Numbered from the stretch's first letter, positions 1-9,255 are shown. The stretch is DNA of 64,000 nt from Pseudoduganella violacea (GCF_014191875.1 NZ_JACHXD010000018.1:1-64000); one strand, 5' to 3'. The notes: generated by a model from the letters alone, not told the origin. Numbers and translations: made by a program.

Positions 1-94
1 AAATCGAACGGAAATATGCTTGATCGGCTCATAGTTCCACCTTTTTTGCGCACCAATCTCGCTAAAAGGGTGAATTGATCAGCGCTTCCCTAGG

Positions 95-3000
95 GTGGAA
101 ATTGTGGGTGAAAGATGTGGGGTTCGCTGTTTCGAAGATACGTCCGTCCGTGGCATTAGCGAATATTTTGGCAGAGGAAGCAATGACTCCAGAGGCCATG
201 GAGGAGGGGGAGGCGGTGGAACCCGCTCTCCTGATACCGGGCCGTCGACGCAAAATCAAGTTCCACCGCCTGCCGAAGACAATACCAAAACCTGTCCCGC
301 AACCAAAAACCCGGTCATTCTTTCAACCGGCGAAAAGATCAAGGAAGAATTGGATTTCGCCGGATATGGCGAGTACGGCATGAGTGTCGGACGCACTTAC
401 CGCAGCAAAGAAGGTGGCGGCGGCCGATTCTTCGGCCCCAATTGGCTGTCGAACCTGGACGCGCCGCGCATCAGAATCGATACCGCTGCCGGCTGCACCA
501 TCAAACCAAGCGGCGAGTGCATTCCCAAGGCGGCATATATGACCATGCCTGACGGGACCAGATTCAACTACAAGATAGCAAAAACGAATAAGAGCGATTT
601 CAACATCGAGAAAATCCTGATGATGCGGAAAGAATTTGACCGCAAGCAAAGGGTGTCAAAACCGGCGCAACCGCTTGCCGCTGGCGATGAGTATATTTTC
701 CGCGCCAGCCAGGCTGCCTGGGCCGGAGAACTGATTTATACCGAAGGCGGTGGCTGGACGGTTTACAAAGACGACACCACTTACTTCTACAATGTGAATG
801 GCTTGATCGTTGAGATTATCGACAACGCCGGCGCCTCGCAATCTTATATTTACCCCGCTAATTCCTTCAGTGTCAGCCGTATCTATGGCGCAGGTGGGCG
901 GACACTCGATTTCACCTGGGCCGCTAGCGGCCGCGTGAGTACCATTCGGGATGCGGCAGGCAATACCTGGACGTATACCTATAACGCGGGCGGCATGCTG
1001 GCCTCGGTGAGTGCGCCTCCCAGCCCCGGCCAGCAGGCCGATGTACGGACGTATCACTATGAAAATGCCGACCCCACGCTGCTGACGGGGATTTCCATCA
1101 ACAACGTCCGCTACAGCACCTACGCCTATCACGGCGACAAGCGCGTCAGCCAAAGCAGCCTTGCCGGCGGCGAGGAAAGCGAGAGCTTCGCCTATAGCGG
1201 CGACCAGACCATCGTCACCGATGCGAAAGGGCAAACTACCACATATGGCTTTCAAACCATCGCAGGTGAGAAGAAACTGGTCGCCGTCTCGCGCGCCGGC
1301 ACCGCAACCTGTGGTGCGGCCAATGCGCAGACCACCTACCAGTCCAATGGCTATATCGATTCGGCCATCGATTGGAAGGGCAACCGCACCAAATACAATG
1401 TCGATGCCGCCGGACGTTTGCTGAGCGTTACCACGGCGGCAGGAACGGCCGATGCCCACACCACGACCAATATCTGGGACGGCAACAAGATTTCGCGCAT
1501 CGATTATTCTGGCGCCGCAGGCAGTGTGTACCGCCGTGTCTCCTACACTTATTTTCCATCCGGGGCGGAGGAGGGCCGGGTCGCCAGCATTACCGACGAC
1601 GACGTGAAGACAGGCAAGCAGCGCAAAACGACCTTCGCCTATACCTTTAACTCTGGGCTGATTGCCAGCCGCGTGGCAACGGATTATCTGCCGACAGGCG
1701 CCGTGAATACCACGCTGACATACGACGCCGCAGGCAACCTCGTCTCCCGCACCAACGCACTCGGCCATGTGGAGCGCTGGGCCGGCTATACGGCAGCGGG
1801 CGTCCCCGGTTCATATACCGACGCGAATAATGTCACCACTAATTACAGCTTCAATCCGAACGGCACCTTGCGCGCCACAACCCAGCTGCTGCCTGAAGGC
1901 AACCGCGTCACCAGCTATAGCTACAACAACAACCAGCAGGTGACGGACGTAGCCTATCCCGATGGACGCGTGGCACGCTTCCGCTATAACGCGGCGGGAC
2001 GCATGGACCGGGTTGGTGATGCGCTTGGCCGGTTTGAATCCACCGCCATCAATGTCGGCGCCAACACCGTGCGCGTCAGCTCCGAGCGCCATGTGCCTGG
2101 CAACGGCTCGACGCCTGCGGCATCTTCCTCCGGCGAATTCAGCAGCACAGTCCAGCGCGACTCATTGGGCCGCGCCTACAATGCCCTGGGCAATGCCGGC
2201 CAGCGCCAGGAATACCGTTACGACAACAACGGCAACGTTGTGACCATCACCGATGCCGCCGGCCGCGTTACGCGCTACGAGTACGACGCGCAAAACCGCG
2301 TGACCCGCATGACAGCGCCCGATTACGGCGCCACGGTCTACGACTACGACGACGAAGGCCAGTTGCAATCGGTGCAGGATCCGCGCGGCCTCGTCACCTC
2401 CTACGCCTACAATGGATTTGGCGACCCCGTCCGCATTACCAGCCCGGACAGCGGCACCACGACTTACGATTACGACAGCGCCGGCCGTCTGCGCACGGAA
2501 AACAAGGCGAACGGCAAGGCTCTGGCCTACACCTGGGATGCCCTGGGCCGTCTGCAAAACCGCACGAGCGCCGGCTTTGGCGAATACTTTACTTACGACC
2601 AGGGAAGCTATGGCATAGGCCGCTTGAGTCGGATCGACGACACCACCGGCAATGCGACCTACCGCTATAACGCCGCAGGCGAACTGGTGGAACAGAGTAA
2701 TTCCATTTACGGTTCCTCGCATACCACGAGCTGGACCTACGACAGCAGCGGCCGGCTGCTTAGGTTGAACTACCCGACCGGACTGGTGCTGAGCTATGGC
2801 TACGATGGCTACGGCCAGGTAAGCGGCATCAGCAGCAATCTGGGCGGAGCGTGGTCCACCATCGCCAACACCTTCCTGTATCAACCGGCCACGGGCCAGC
2901 GCTATGCCTGGAAGTTCGGCAACGGCCTGCCGCGCCTGGTGACGCTCGATACCGATGGCCGCATCCAGCAATTGGCCTCGCCGGGCAGGCATGGGCTGGG

Positions 3001-4252
3001 TTTCAGCTATACCAATGTGGATACGATCTCTGCCATTAGCGATAGCGTCAACGGCATCAGCACGGGCCTGGACTACGATGCGAACCAGCGCGTCAAGCTG
3101 GCCAACCGTGGCTCAGATGGCCAGTCGTTCAGTTGGGACGCCGTGGGCAACCGTACCAGCCATACCCGCCAGGGCGTCACGTATTCCTACACGATGGCAT
3201 CGCAAAGCAACCGCCTCGATGCCTGGAGCGGTGGCGGCAAGTCGCGCAGCTTCGGTTACGATGCGGCAGGGAACCTGAGCAGCGAAAACCGGGAAAATGG
3301 TTCTCGCAGCTACACCTATGATGCCTTTAACCGGCTCGATGGCGTGCGGATCAATGGAGGTGAGGCTGGCGCTTATCGTAACAACTCGCTGAACCAGCGC
3401 GTGTACAAGTCGGCAGGCGGCTATGTCAGCCGCTTCATCTATAGCCCGTATGGCCAACTGCTGGCGGAAATCGGTCCGCAGGATACCAGCTATGTCTGGA
3501 TCGGTGGCGAGCTGCTGGGGATTGCGCGTGCCGGTCAATTCTACGCCAGCCATAACGATCAGGTTGGCCGGCCAGAGGTGCTGTCCAATAGTGCGGGTAC
3601 CGTTGCCTGGCAGGCAGCCAACACGGCGTTCGACCGGACAGTCGTGACTGATAATATCGGCGGCTTCAATGTGGGCTTCCCAGGGCAGTATTACGATAGC
3701 GAATCGGGGTTCTGGTATAACTGGCATCGGTACTATGATCCATCTTTGGGGCGCTATGTCCAGAGTGATCCGATTGGCCTCGACGGAGGAATTAATACAT
3801 ATGCGTATGTGGGAGGAAATTCTGTTCTATATACTGACGTCCTTGGTTTAGCCCCAAAGGATAAATATAAGACCATGGATTCTGCGGGGAAAAATGCTAT
3901 TAGAGATATAAATTCTCTATCCATAAAAATAGATAGAGAGTTTATTGGTTGTATTTATTGCAATAAAGATGGGACTTTTTCATATGGCGCGCCAAGGAAA
4001 GGTACAGAAGTCAATGCTCCACCAGAATTTAGGTATTGCGATAAAGATAAAAAGCAAGTCGGGTGGTATCACACACATGCGGCATTTCGCGGAAATCATA
4101 AGAATGAAGTTTTTTCAGGCGCTGACCAGTGGTGGAGTGATAATAAGTATGGAGTGGGCTACTTAGGAACTCCCGCTGGTAATATTCTCAAATATTCGCC
4201 GAATGGAATACCGTTTGGAGGTGAGGCAATAAAAATAGGAGAAGTAAAGTGA
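95..4252 (+). CDS. RHS-repeat polymorphic toxin with C-terminal JAB/DUF4329-like tip
   Basis: A 1385-residue RHS/YD-repeat protein. The N-terminal 65 or so residues are Gly-rich and of low complexity; the DUF6531-like entry (NPVILSTGEK) follows near residue 70. YD repeats (YDxxGxL/ YTYNxxG) run from about 230 to 1150. The conserved core end, DPIGLDGGINTYAYV, precedes a 133-residue variable tip (about 1253-1385) that is visibly AT-rich. The tip has a JAMM-type arrangement: E1282-FIG, then H1326-T-H1328, then S1341-x-x-D1344, and FSGAD/GYLGTPxG as in DUF4329 domains. RHS cores are known to encapsulate such toxic tips; a peptidase role for this tip is inference. The GTG start follows an in-frame stop at 71-73, so the true start is uncertain. 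No signal peptide is seen. Confidence 0.85.
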   Translation: MEIVGERCGVRCFEDTSVRGISEYFGRGSNDSRGHGGGGGGGTRSPDTGPSTQNQVPPPAEDNTKTCPATKNPVILSTGEKIKEELDFAGYGEYGMSVGRTYRSKEGGGGRFFGPNWLSNLDAPRIRIDTAAGCTIKPSGECIPKAAYMTMPDGTRFNYKIAKTNKSDFNIEKILMMRKEFDRKQRVSKPAQPLAAGDEYIFRASQAAWAGELIYTEGGGWTVYKDDTTYFYNVNGLIVEIIDNAGASQSYIYPANSFSVSRIYGAGGRTLDFTWAASGRVSTIRDAAGNTWTYTYNAGGMLASVSAPPSPGQQADVRTYHYENADPTLLTGISINNVRYSTYAYHGDKRVSQSSLAGGEESESFAYSGDQTIVTDAKGQTTTYGFQTIAGEKKLVAVSRAGTATCGAANAQTTYQSNGYIDSAIDWKGNRTKYNVDAAGRLLSVTTAAGTADAHTTTNIWDGNKISRIDYSGAAGSVYRRVSYTYFPSGAEEGRVASITDDDVKTGKQRKTTFAYTFNSGLIASRVATDYLPTGAVNTTLTYDAAGNLVSRTNALGHVERWAGYTAAGVPGSYTDANNVTTNYSFNPNGTLRATTQLLPEGNRVTSYSYNNNQQVTDVAYPDGRVARFRYNAAGRMDRVGDALGRFESTAINVGANTVRVSSERHVPGNGSTPAASSSGEFSSTVQRDSLGRAYNALGNAGQRQEYRYDNNGNVVTITDAAGRVTRYEYDAQNRVTRMTAPDYGATVYDYDDEGQLQSVQDPRGLVTSYAYNGFGDPVRITSPDSGTTTYDYDSAGRLRTENKANGKALAYTWDALGRLQNRTSAGFGEYFTYDQGSYGIGRLSRIDDTTGNATYRYNAAGELVEQSNSIYGSSHTTSWTYDSSGRLLRLNYPTGLVLSYGYDGYGQVSGISSNLGGAWSTIANTFLYQPATGQRYAWKFGNGLPRLVTLDTDGRIQQLASPGRHGLGFSYTNVDTISAISDSVNGISTGLDYDANQRVKLANRGSDGQSFSWDAVGNRTSHTRQGVTYSYTMASQSNRLDAWSGGGKSRSFGYDAAGNLSSENRENGSRSYTYDAFNRLDGVRINGGEAGAYRNNSLNQRVYKSAGGYVSRFIYSPYGQLLAEIGPQDTSYVWIGGELLGIARAGQFYASHNDQVGRPEVLSNSAGTVAWQAANTAFDRTVVTDNIGGFNVGFPGQYYDSESGFWYNWHRYYDPSLGRYVQSDPIGLDGGINTYAYVGGNSVLYTDVLGLAPKDKYKTMDSAGKNAIRDINSLSIKIDREFIGCIYCNKDGTFSYGAPRKGTEVNAPPEFRYCDKDKKQVGWYHTHAAFRGNHKNEVFSGADQWWSDNKYGVGYLGTPAGNILKYSPNGIPFGGEAIKIGEVK
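2116..2991 (+). repeat. RHS core direct repeat, copy A
   Basis: This 876-bp stretch lies inside the intact RHS gene and aligns without indels to 4681-5556 (constant offset 2565). By eye about 44 positions differ, roughly 95 percent identity. Differences cluster in the middle (about 2515-2640), while 2645-2930 is almost identical. Confidence 0.9.
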
Positions 4253-4612
4253 AGAAGGCATCTTTTTTAAGATTGTTAGTATTTTCTGTTGCTATGTTTT
4301 TTTTTGGCGGAAGGTAGATCTTTTGAAAAATTTAAAGAATTGCAAGTTTCCGAGGTTGGCAGCGTCCCAAAAGGAGGGTTTTTTCCAAAAGATGGTTTTG
4401 TTTCAAATGAGGAGACCGCAATAGCGATTGCAGTGGCAATTTTAATTCCAATTTATGGGAAAAAAAATATTGATGCTCAGAAGCCATTTTCCGCAAAATT
4501 GAAAGGAAATACTTGGGTTGTGCAGGGTTCTTTTGAGAAATCTACTGGTGTGGCTGAGGTGGATATCTCAAAAAAGAGCGGTGAAATACTACGCGTCATT
4601 CACGGAAAATAA
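4249..4612 (+). CDS. NTF2-fold immunity protein (YbbC/YhhH-like), frameshifted at a T9 run
   Basis: Probable immunity partner of the RHS tip. A GTG at 4249 overlaps the TGA of the RHS gene, so translation would be coupled. It begins MKKASFLRLLVFSVAMFFF, a signal-peptide-like segment, but stops at 4315. Another frame, open from 4289 (TTG), continues LAEGRSFEKF and carries the family features GFVSNEETAIAIAVAIL, IYGKK, QKPF, GNTWVVQGSF, GVAEVDI and GEILRVIHGK. Removing one T from the nine at 4297-4305 joins the two into one protein of about 120 residues. The NTF2-fold assignment (Imm-NTF2-2 type, known beside RHS genes) is from recognised motifs. Whether this is a sequencing error, a mutation or a slippage switch cannot be decided here. 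Confidence 0.7.
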
Positions 4613-4618
4613 AGGTGA

Positions 4619-5602
4619 TGTCCCTTATCTTTCTCGGGATGCAGTATTTTAGAAATTTGTGCGCTGGTAACGCTCAACCCTGCAGCATCTTCCTCCGGCG
4701 AATTCAGCAGCACAGTCCAGCGCGACTCATTGGGCCGCGCCTACAATGCTTTGGGCAATGCCGGCCAGCGCCAGGAATACCGCTACGACAACAACGGCAA
4801 CGTTGCGACCATCACCGATGCCGCTGGCCGCGTTACGCGCTACGAGTACGACGCGCAAAACCGCGTGACCCGCATGACCGCACCCGACTACGGCGCCACG
4901 GTCTACGACTACGACGACGAAGGCCAGCTGCAATCGGTGCAGGACCCGCGCGGCCTCGTCACCTCCTATGCCTACAACGGCTTTGGCGACCCGGTCCGCA
5001 TTACCAGCCCGGACAGCGGCACCACGACTTACGATTACGACAGCGCCGGCCGGCTGCGCACGGAAAACAAGGCGAACGGCAAATCCCTGGTTTACACCTG
5101 GGATGCCCTGGGTCGTCTGCAAAACCGGACCAGCGCCAACTTTGGTGAATACTTCAGTTATGACCAGGGAAGCTATGGCATCGGCCGCCTGACCAGGATC
5201 GATGACACCACCGGCAATGCGACCTACCGCTATAACGCCGCAGGCGAACTGGTGGAGCAGAGTAATTCCATTTACGGTTCCTCGCATACCACGAGCTGGA
5301 CCTACGACAGCAGCGGCCGGCTGCTTAGGTTGAACTACCCGACCGGACTGGTGCTGAGCTATGGCTACGATGGCTATGGCCAGGTAAGCGGCATCAGCAG
5401 CAATCTGGGCGGAGCGTGGTCCACCATCGCCAACACCTTCCTGTATCAACCGGCCACGGGCCAGCGCTATGCCTGGAAGTTCGGCAACGGTCTGCCGCCC
5501 CTGGTGGCGCTCGATACCGACGGCCGCATCCAGCAACTGGCCTCGCTGGGCAGGCAGCGTCTACGGGCAAACTGCTTCGAATCGCACCACCCTGTTGGTT
5601 GA
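4619..5602 (+). pseudogene. Orphan RHS core fragment without start or toxin tip
   Basis: The reading frame matches residues about 675-965 of the upstream RHS protein (DSLGRAYNALGNAGQ through DGRIQQLAS) and then ends in an unrelated 15-residue tail, RQRLRANCFESHHPVG, before TGA. There is no credible start codon with a ribosome binding site: the frame is open from 4619 but its first possible start is a TTG at 4730, inside the repeat. No DPxGL core end and no tip follow. It is best read as a core fragment left by duplication or recombination, a common outcome at RHS loci. Differences from the first copy are mostly synonymous, so the copy is either recent or kept similar by gene conversion. Confidence 0.8.
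4681..5556 (+). repeat. RHS core direct repeat, copy B
   Basis: Second copy of the 876-bp segment at 2116-2991, same orientation. It starts just after the AT-rich immunity region and ends abruptly inside a GGGCAGGCA motif. Recombination between the copies would delete 2565 bp, including toxin tip and immunity gene. Confidence 0.9.
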
Positions 5603-5670
5603 ATAGTAATTTTGGCGGCCTACTATATTAGCGTGTATCATGCCGGCAGACATCGCTCAGGTTGATATTC

Positions 5671-7074
5671 ATGGTATTTAGCTCGATCACCTTTTTATTT
5701 TATTTCTTCCCCTGCTTTCTTCTCTTATATTATTTCCTACCGTGGAAAAACCTGGTGCTGCTGCTCGGCAGCCTGGTGTTTTATGCCTGGGGGGAGCCGC
5801 GCTTTGTCCCCTTGCTGCTGTTGTCGGCGCTGCTGAACTACGGCTGCGGCTACCTGATTTCCCGCGCCGAGGCGCGCCGTAGGGCGGTGCTGATCGTCGG
5901 GGTGGCGGCCAATCTGGGTTTGTTGGCTTTCTATAAATACCTGGGCTTCTTCAGCGAGATTTATAACCAGCTGGCCGCACCCTGGCAGCGCAGCGTGGAC
6001 TTGCCGGCCGTGGTGCTGCCCTTGGGGATTTCCTTCTTCACGTTCCAGGGTATTTCCTATCTGATTGACGTCTACCGGCGTGATATCGCGGTGCAGACCA
6101 GTTTCCTGAACTTTGCCATGTATAAGGCCATGTTCCCGCAGCTGATCGCCGGCCCCATCGTGCGCTACAGCCAGATCGCCAGCGAGATCGAACAGCGTCC
6201 CGTGCCCAATGAGCGGCTGTGGCGCGGCGTGCAACAATTTGTACTGGGCTTGGCGCAGAAAGTCTTGATCGCCAACGTCGTGGCACTGCCGGCCGACCAT
6301 TTCTTCGGCCTGCCCACCAATCAACTGGCCTTGCCGGCGGCTTGGCTCGGCATCGCCTGCTATTCGATCCAGATCCTGTACGACTTTGCCGGCTATTCGA
6401 ATATGGCGATCGGCATCGGCCATATGCTGGGTTTCAGCTATCCCCCCAATTTTGACCGGCCGTATTCGGCGCGCTCGATCACGGAATTCTGGCGGCGCTG
6501 GCATATCAGCCTGTCGAGCTGGTTCCGCGACTATCTGTATATCCCGCTGGGCGGCAATCGCGGCTCGGCGGCACGCACGTATTTCAACCTGGGCCTGGTC
6601 TTCCTGCTGTGCGGCCTGTGGCACGGCGCGGCCTGGACCTTCATCCTGTGGGGTGTGTGGCATGGCTTCTGGCTGATCGTCGAACGGGCCGGCCTGGGCG
6701 CCGTGCTGGCGCGCCTGCCTGGCCTGCTTTCCCAGGCATACACCCTGCTGTTGGTGATGCTGGGCTGGGTGCTGTTCCGCGCCGACTCTCTGCCGCATGC
6801 CTTGGGGTATTGGCGCGCCATGCTCGGCATGCAAACCCTGGACCCGGCCACCCAGCCCTGGCAAATGCACTTCAGTAATTCGGTCGCCAGCGCGCTTGCC
6901 ATCGGCCTTCTGCTGGCGATCTGGCGCCGCGCCGAAGCGCGGCAGCCGGTAGACGGCGTCCGTGCCTGGCTGCTGGCCGGCGCCCGTCCGCTGCTGCTGA
7001 GTTTGGCCTTCCTGGTCAGCATTGCCAGCCTGGCCGCTGGCACCTATAACCCCTTCATTTACTTCCGTTTCTGA
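5671..7074 (+). CDS. MBOAT-family O-acyltransferase (AlgI-like)
   Basis: A 467-residue polytopic membrane protein of the MBOAT family, resembling AlgI, which passes acetyl groups across the inner membrane for polysaccharide O-acetylation. Hydrophobic helices are spread over the length, starting MVFSSITFLFYFF. Family motifs are FWRRWHISLSSWFRDYLYIP near residue 273 and LWHGAAW with the presumed catalytic His at about 318. ATG at 5671 is preferred over an upstream TTG at 5662 because homologues begin MxF-S. The next gene starts 2 bp after the stop and encodes an AlgJ/AlgX-like SGNH protein, the usual partner. No alginate or other polysaccharide genes are in view, so the substrate is unknown; algI would overstate it. 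Confidence 0.9.
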   Translation: MVFSSITFLFYFFPCFLLLYYFLPWKNLVLLLGSLVFYAWGEPRFVPLLLLSALLNYGCGYLISRAEARRRAVLIVGVAANLGLLAFYKYLGFFSEIYNQLAAPWQRSVDLPAVVLPLGISFFTFQGISYLIDVYRRDIAVQTSFLNFAMYKAMFPQLIAGPIVRYSQIASEIEQRPVPNERLWRGVQQFVLGLAQKVLIANVVALPADHFFGLPTNQLALPAAWLGIACYSIQILYDFAGYSNMAIGIGHMLGFSYPPNFDRPYSARSITEFWRRWHISLSSWFRDYLYIPLGGNRGSAARTYFNLGLVFLLCGLWHGAAWTFILWGVWHGFWLIVERAGLGAVLARLPGLLSQAYTLLLVMLGWVLFRADSLPHALGYWRAMLGMQTLDPATQPWQMHFSNSVASALAIGLLLAIWRRAEARQPVDGVRAWLLAGARPLLLSLAFLVSIASLAAGTYNPFIYFRF

Positions 7075-7076
7075 TT

Positions 7077-8303
7077 ATGGTCGCAGCTTCCCATTCTTTG
7101 CGCAGCCATATGGCCAAGGCCGCCGTGGTCTTGGTACTGGCCTTGCCCGCCATCGCCGGCCTGATGAAAGCCGACAAATCCAGCGCGGAAAACCGCCGCC
7201 TGGCGACGTTGCCCGCCTTGCCGCACAGCTGGCAGGAATTTCTGCGCGTGCCGGGCCAGCTGGACGCCTGGGCCAACGACCATTTCGGCATGCGCGATGG
7301 CCTGGTGCGCAGCATGACCCGGCTGCGCTACCGCCTGTTTGGCGAGTTTCCCACCTCCCAGGTGGCGCGCGGCCGGCATGGACGCAACTTCCTGGCCTCG
7401 CACAGCCCGGCATTGCCGCCATTCTCGGCGGTGACGGCCGCTTGCGGCATCGGCACCCGAGCGTCGCCGGGGACGGTGGAGTACATCAACCGCATGTTCG
7501 CCGATTTTCACCGCATGGGCCTGCAGCCGCGTTTGCTGATCGTGCCCTCGGTGCCGCCGGTATACAGTGCCGACATGCCAGCCTGGCTTGAGCAGCGTTG
7601 CGCCTCGCCGCAAACGCCGGTGACCCAGGTGCTGGACGATCCGCAACTGGTGGCCGAGGCGCGCCAGAATATCTACTACCCGCTGGGCGAGATGCGCGCC
7701 ATCGCCGCGCGCGGCACTTCGCTATTCCCCAAGAACTGGTTCCACTGGTCAGGCCCGGGCCTCGGCGAGGTGGCGCAACTCAGTGTGCAGCATTTCTGGC
7801 AGGGGGCGGCCGGCGCCGCGCAGCCGCCGTTGCGCACGCGCGAAGACTGGCTGCAGTCGGATATCGCCCACCTCTTCCCGGGCTTGCATCTGGGTAGTGT
7901 GGTCACGCGGCCCGATTATGAAGCCTCGGGAGTGCAGGCCTGCCGCGGCGATGCTTGCTTCCCGGATTTGCAGGGGGTGGGCGACAAGCTGGGTGACGTA
8001 TCGCTCTACCGCAATCCGGCGGCGCCGGCCCGCCGTCTGGTGCTGGTGACGGATTCCTTCGGCTCGATGGTGGCGGGCTGGTATGCCCGCCACTACAGGA
8101 CGGTCGAGCACTTTGCCACCAATAATATGGGGCAGTTGAGTGCCGAGGAGATCGGCCGCCTGAAGCGCCATTTATTCGCCGATGCCGGCCAGACCGATCT
8201 CCTTTTCCTGTACCACGACGGCGGCGCCATTTACAACGTGCTGAAAGCCGGTGCCGAGCCGCTGCACCGCGATGCGGCCAGCACCGTGGTGGCGGCCCAC
8301 TAA
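7077..8303 (+). CDS. AlgJ/AlgX-like SGNH-type acetyltransferase
   Basis: A 408-residue protein with an N-terminal hydrophobic signal-anchor (about residues 12-30), then ENRRLATLP and WANDHFGMRDG near 65-75, typical of AlgJ/AlgX-type proteins. TDSFGSM near residues 325-331 matches the Ser-containing block of this SGNH-like fold. Such proteins act in the periplasm and move acetyl groups delivered by the MBOAT partner onto polysaccharide. It starts 2 bp after the acyltransferase gene, so the two are surely co-transcribed. Catalytic Asp/His residues were not all verified. The gene tail (8238-8281) reappears in degenerate form 218 bp downstream. Confidence 0.82.
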   Translation: MVAASHSLRSHMAKAAVVLVLALPAIAGLMKADKSSAENRRLATLPALPHSWQEFLRVPGQLDAWANDHFGMRDGLVRSMTRLRYRLFGEFPTSQVARGRHGRNFLASHSPALPPFSAVTAACGIGTRASPGTVEYINRMFADFHRMGLQPRLLIVPSVPPVYSADMPAWLEQRCASPQTPVTQVLDDPQLVAEARQNIYYPLGEMRAIAARGTSLFPKNWFHWSGPGLGEVAQLSVQHFWQGAAGAAQPPLRTREDWLQSDIAHLFPGLHLGSVVTRPDYEASGVQACRGDACFPDLQGVGDKLGDVSLYRNPAAPARRLVLVTDSFGSMVAGWYARHYRTVEHFATNNMGQLSAEEIGRLKRHLFADAGQTDLLFLYHDGGAIYNVLKAGAEPLHRDAASTVVAAH

Positions 8304-8527
8304 GATCCGGCATCACAGGAATGTCGCCGCGCTGGGCCGAGCGGCAGCGCCAGGCCCAGTATCCAGGCCATGGCCGGTGAACGCTGGAATTACGAGATTG
8401 CTGTTTGTGAAGGGGACTCCACCTCGGGATAGAGGTAGCCGGGCTTGATGGTACGGTGCTGAAATCCGGTGTCGGATCGCTGCACCGTGATGCGGCCAGA
8501 TTGGCGATGGGTGCCGATGGACATTCT
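8304..8527. other. Intergenic stretch with degenerate copy of the algJ-like tail
   Basis: No gene is recognised. Positions 8456-8499 match the end of the preceding gene (8238-8281) at about 38 of 44 bases, beginning GTGCTGAAA and ending GATGCGGCCAG. The rest is GC-rich with no motif I recognise; it appears to be the remnant of a partial duplication. Confidence 0.6.
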
Positions 8528-9118
8528 TTAACGCCTGTACCTGATCGCGCAAAGCAGCAGCGGCAAGCCTAGTCCCAGCATCCAGACCATGCCTGGCTCA
8601 GGCACCGGCGCCAGGTTGCCGCGGATTTCGCCACCGGTGAAGCTGGTGCTGTGAATATTGAAATAGCTGCGGCGCGACTGCAGGCCGGCCAGAAGGGCGG
8701 CCTCGGCCCCGAGGGTAGTGCCGCCATGGCTGGCGATGAAGGTCGGATTCCAGGTCGCGGCCAGCGAGGTGTCGAACGTGGCGTAGTAGCCGCCGTCGTG
8801 CACGCCGGAGGGGAAGCCGGTGAAGGTGGGCAGCATGGTGGCGACGCCGGCCGTGCCGCTCAGCGGAGCCGCCGTGCAGCAGTGGATATGGGCTGCCGCG
8901 CTGCGGCCGACCAGGCCGGCGAAGTCGGCGTCGATGGACAGGCTGTGGGCGGACAGGTCGAACACCACGGTGACGTGGCCACTGGCGGGCGAGGCATTGG
9001 GCGGCACTTCGGCCGCGCCGCTCAGGCTGGCGCTAAAGGTTTTGGGGGCGGCTGCGGCGCAACTGGCCGCCAATAGCAGGGCCAGCGCGGCCAGCCCTTG
9101 GGGGAGAGGCATCTTCAT
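8528..9118 (-). CDS. CHRD-domain protein with PEP-CTERM sorting signal
   Basis: A 196-residue secreted protein. Residues 1-23 form a clear signal peptide (Lys, then Ala/Leu-rich, ending AAAAP). A CHRD domain follows: SASLSGAAEVPP, SGHVTVVFD, HIHCC, TFTGFPSG, YFNIHS and FTGGEIRGNL. The C-terminus, VPEPGMVWMLGLGLPLLLCA then RYRR, is a PEP-CTERM signal: Pro-Glu-Pro, a hydrophobic helix and a basic tail. Such proteins are processed by an exosortase in bacteria making exopolysaccharide and biofilm matrix; no exosortase is in this window. The function of CHRD domains is unsettled. It lies convergent to the algJ-like gene. Confidence 0.88.
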   Translation of the reverse strand: MKMPLPQGLAALALLLAASCAAAAPKTFSASLSGAAEVPPNASPASGHVTVVFDLSAHSLSIDADFAGLVGRSAAAHIHCCTAAPLSGTAGVATMLPTFTGFPSGVHDGGYYATFDTSLAATWNPTFIASHGGTTLGAEAALLAGLQSRRSYFNIHSTSFTGGEIRGNLAPVPEPGMVWMLGLGLPLLLCAIRYRR

Positions 9119-9255
9119 TTCAGGCTCCTAGGTGAACAGCGAACGCTGCTTTCCGGATCAGCCTGCTAGATCGGCGGCATCCGCGCGGCAGCTCAAGTAT
9201 TCTCGCTGAGCCGGCAGGTGGCTTGCCACACGATACCTTTGGAAAAGACGGCCGC

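Noticed and set aside
4615..5148. 177-codon open frame overlapping the orphan RHS copy
   Set aside because: Wrong frame for RHS; product is Arg/His/Pro-rich.
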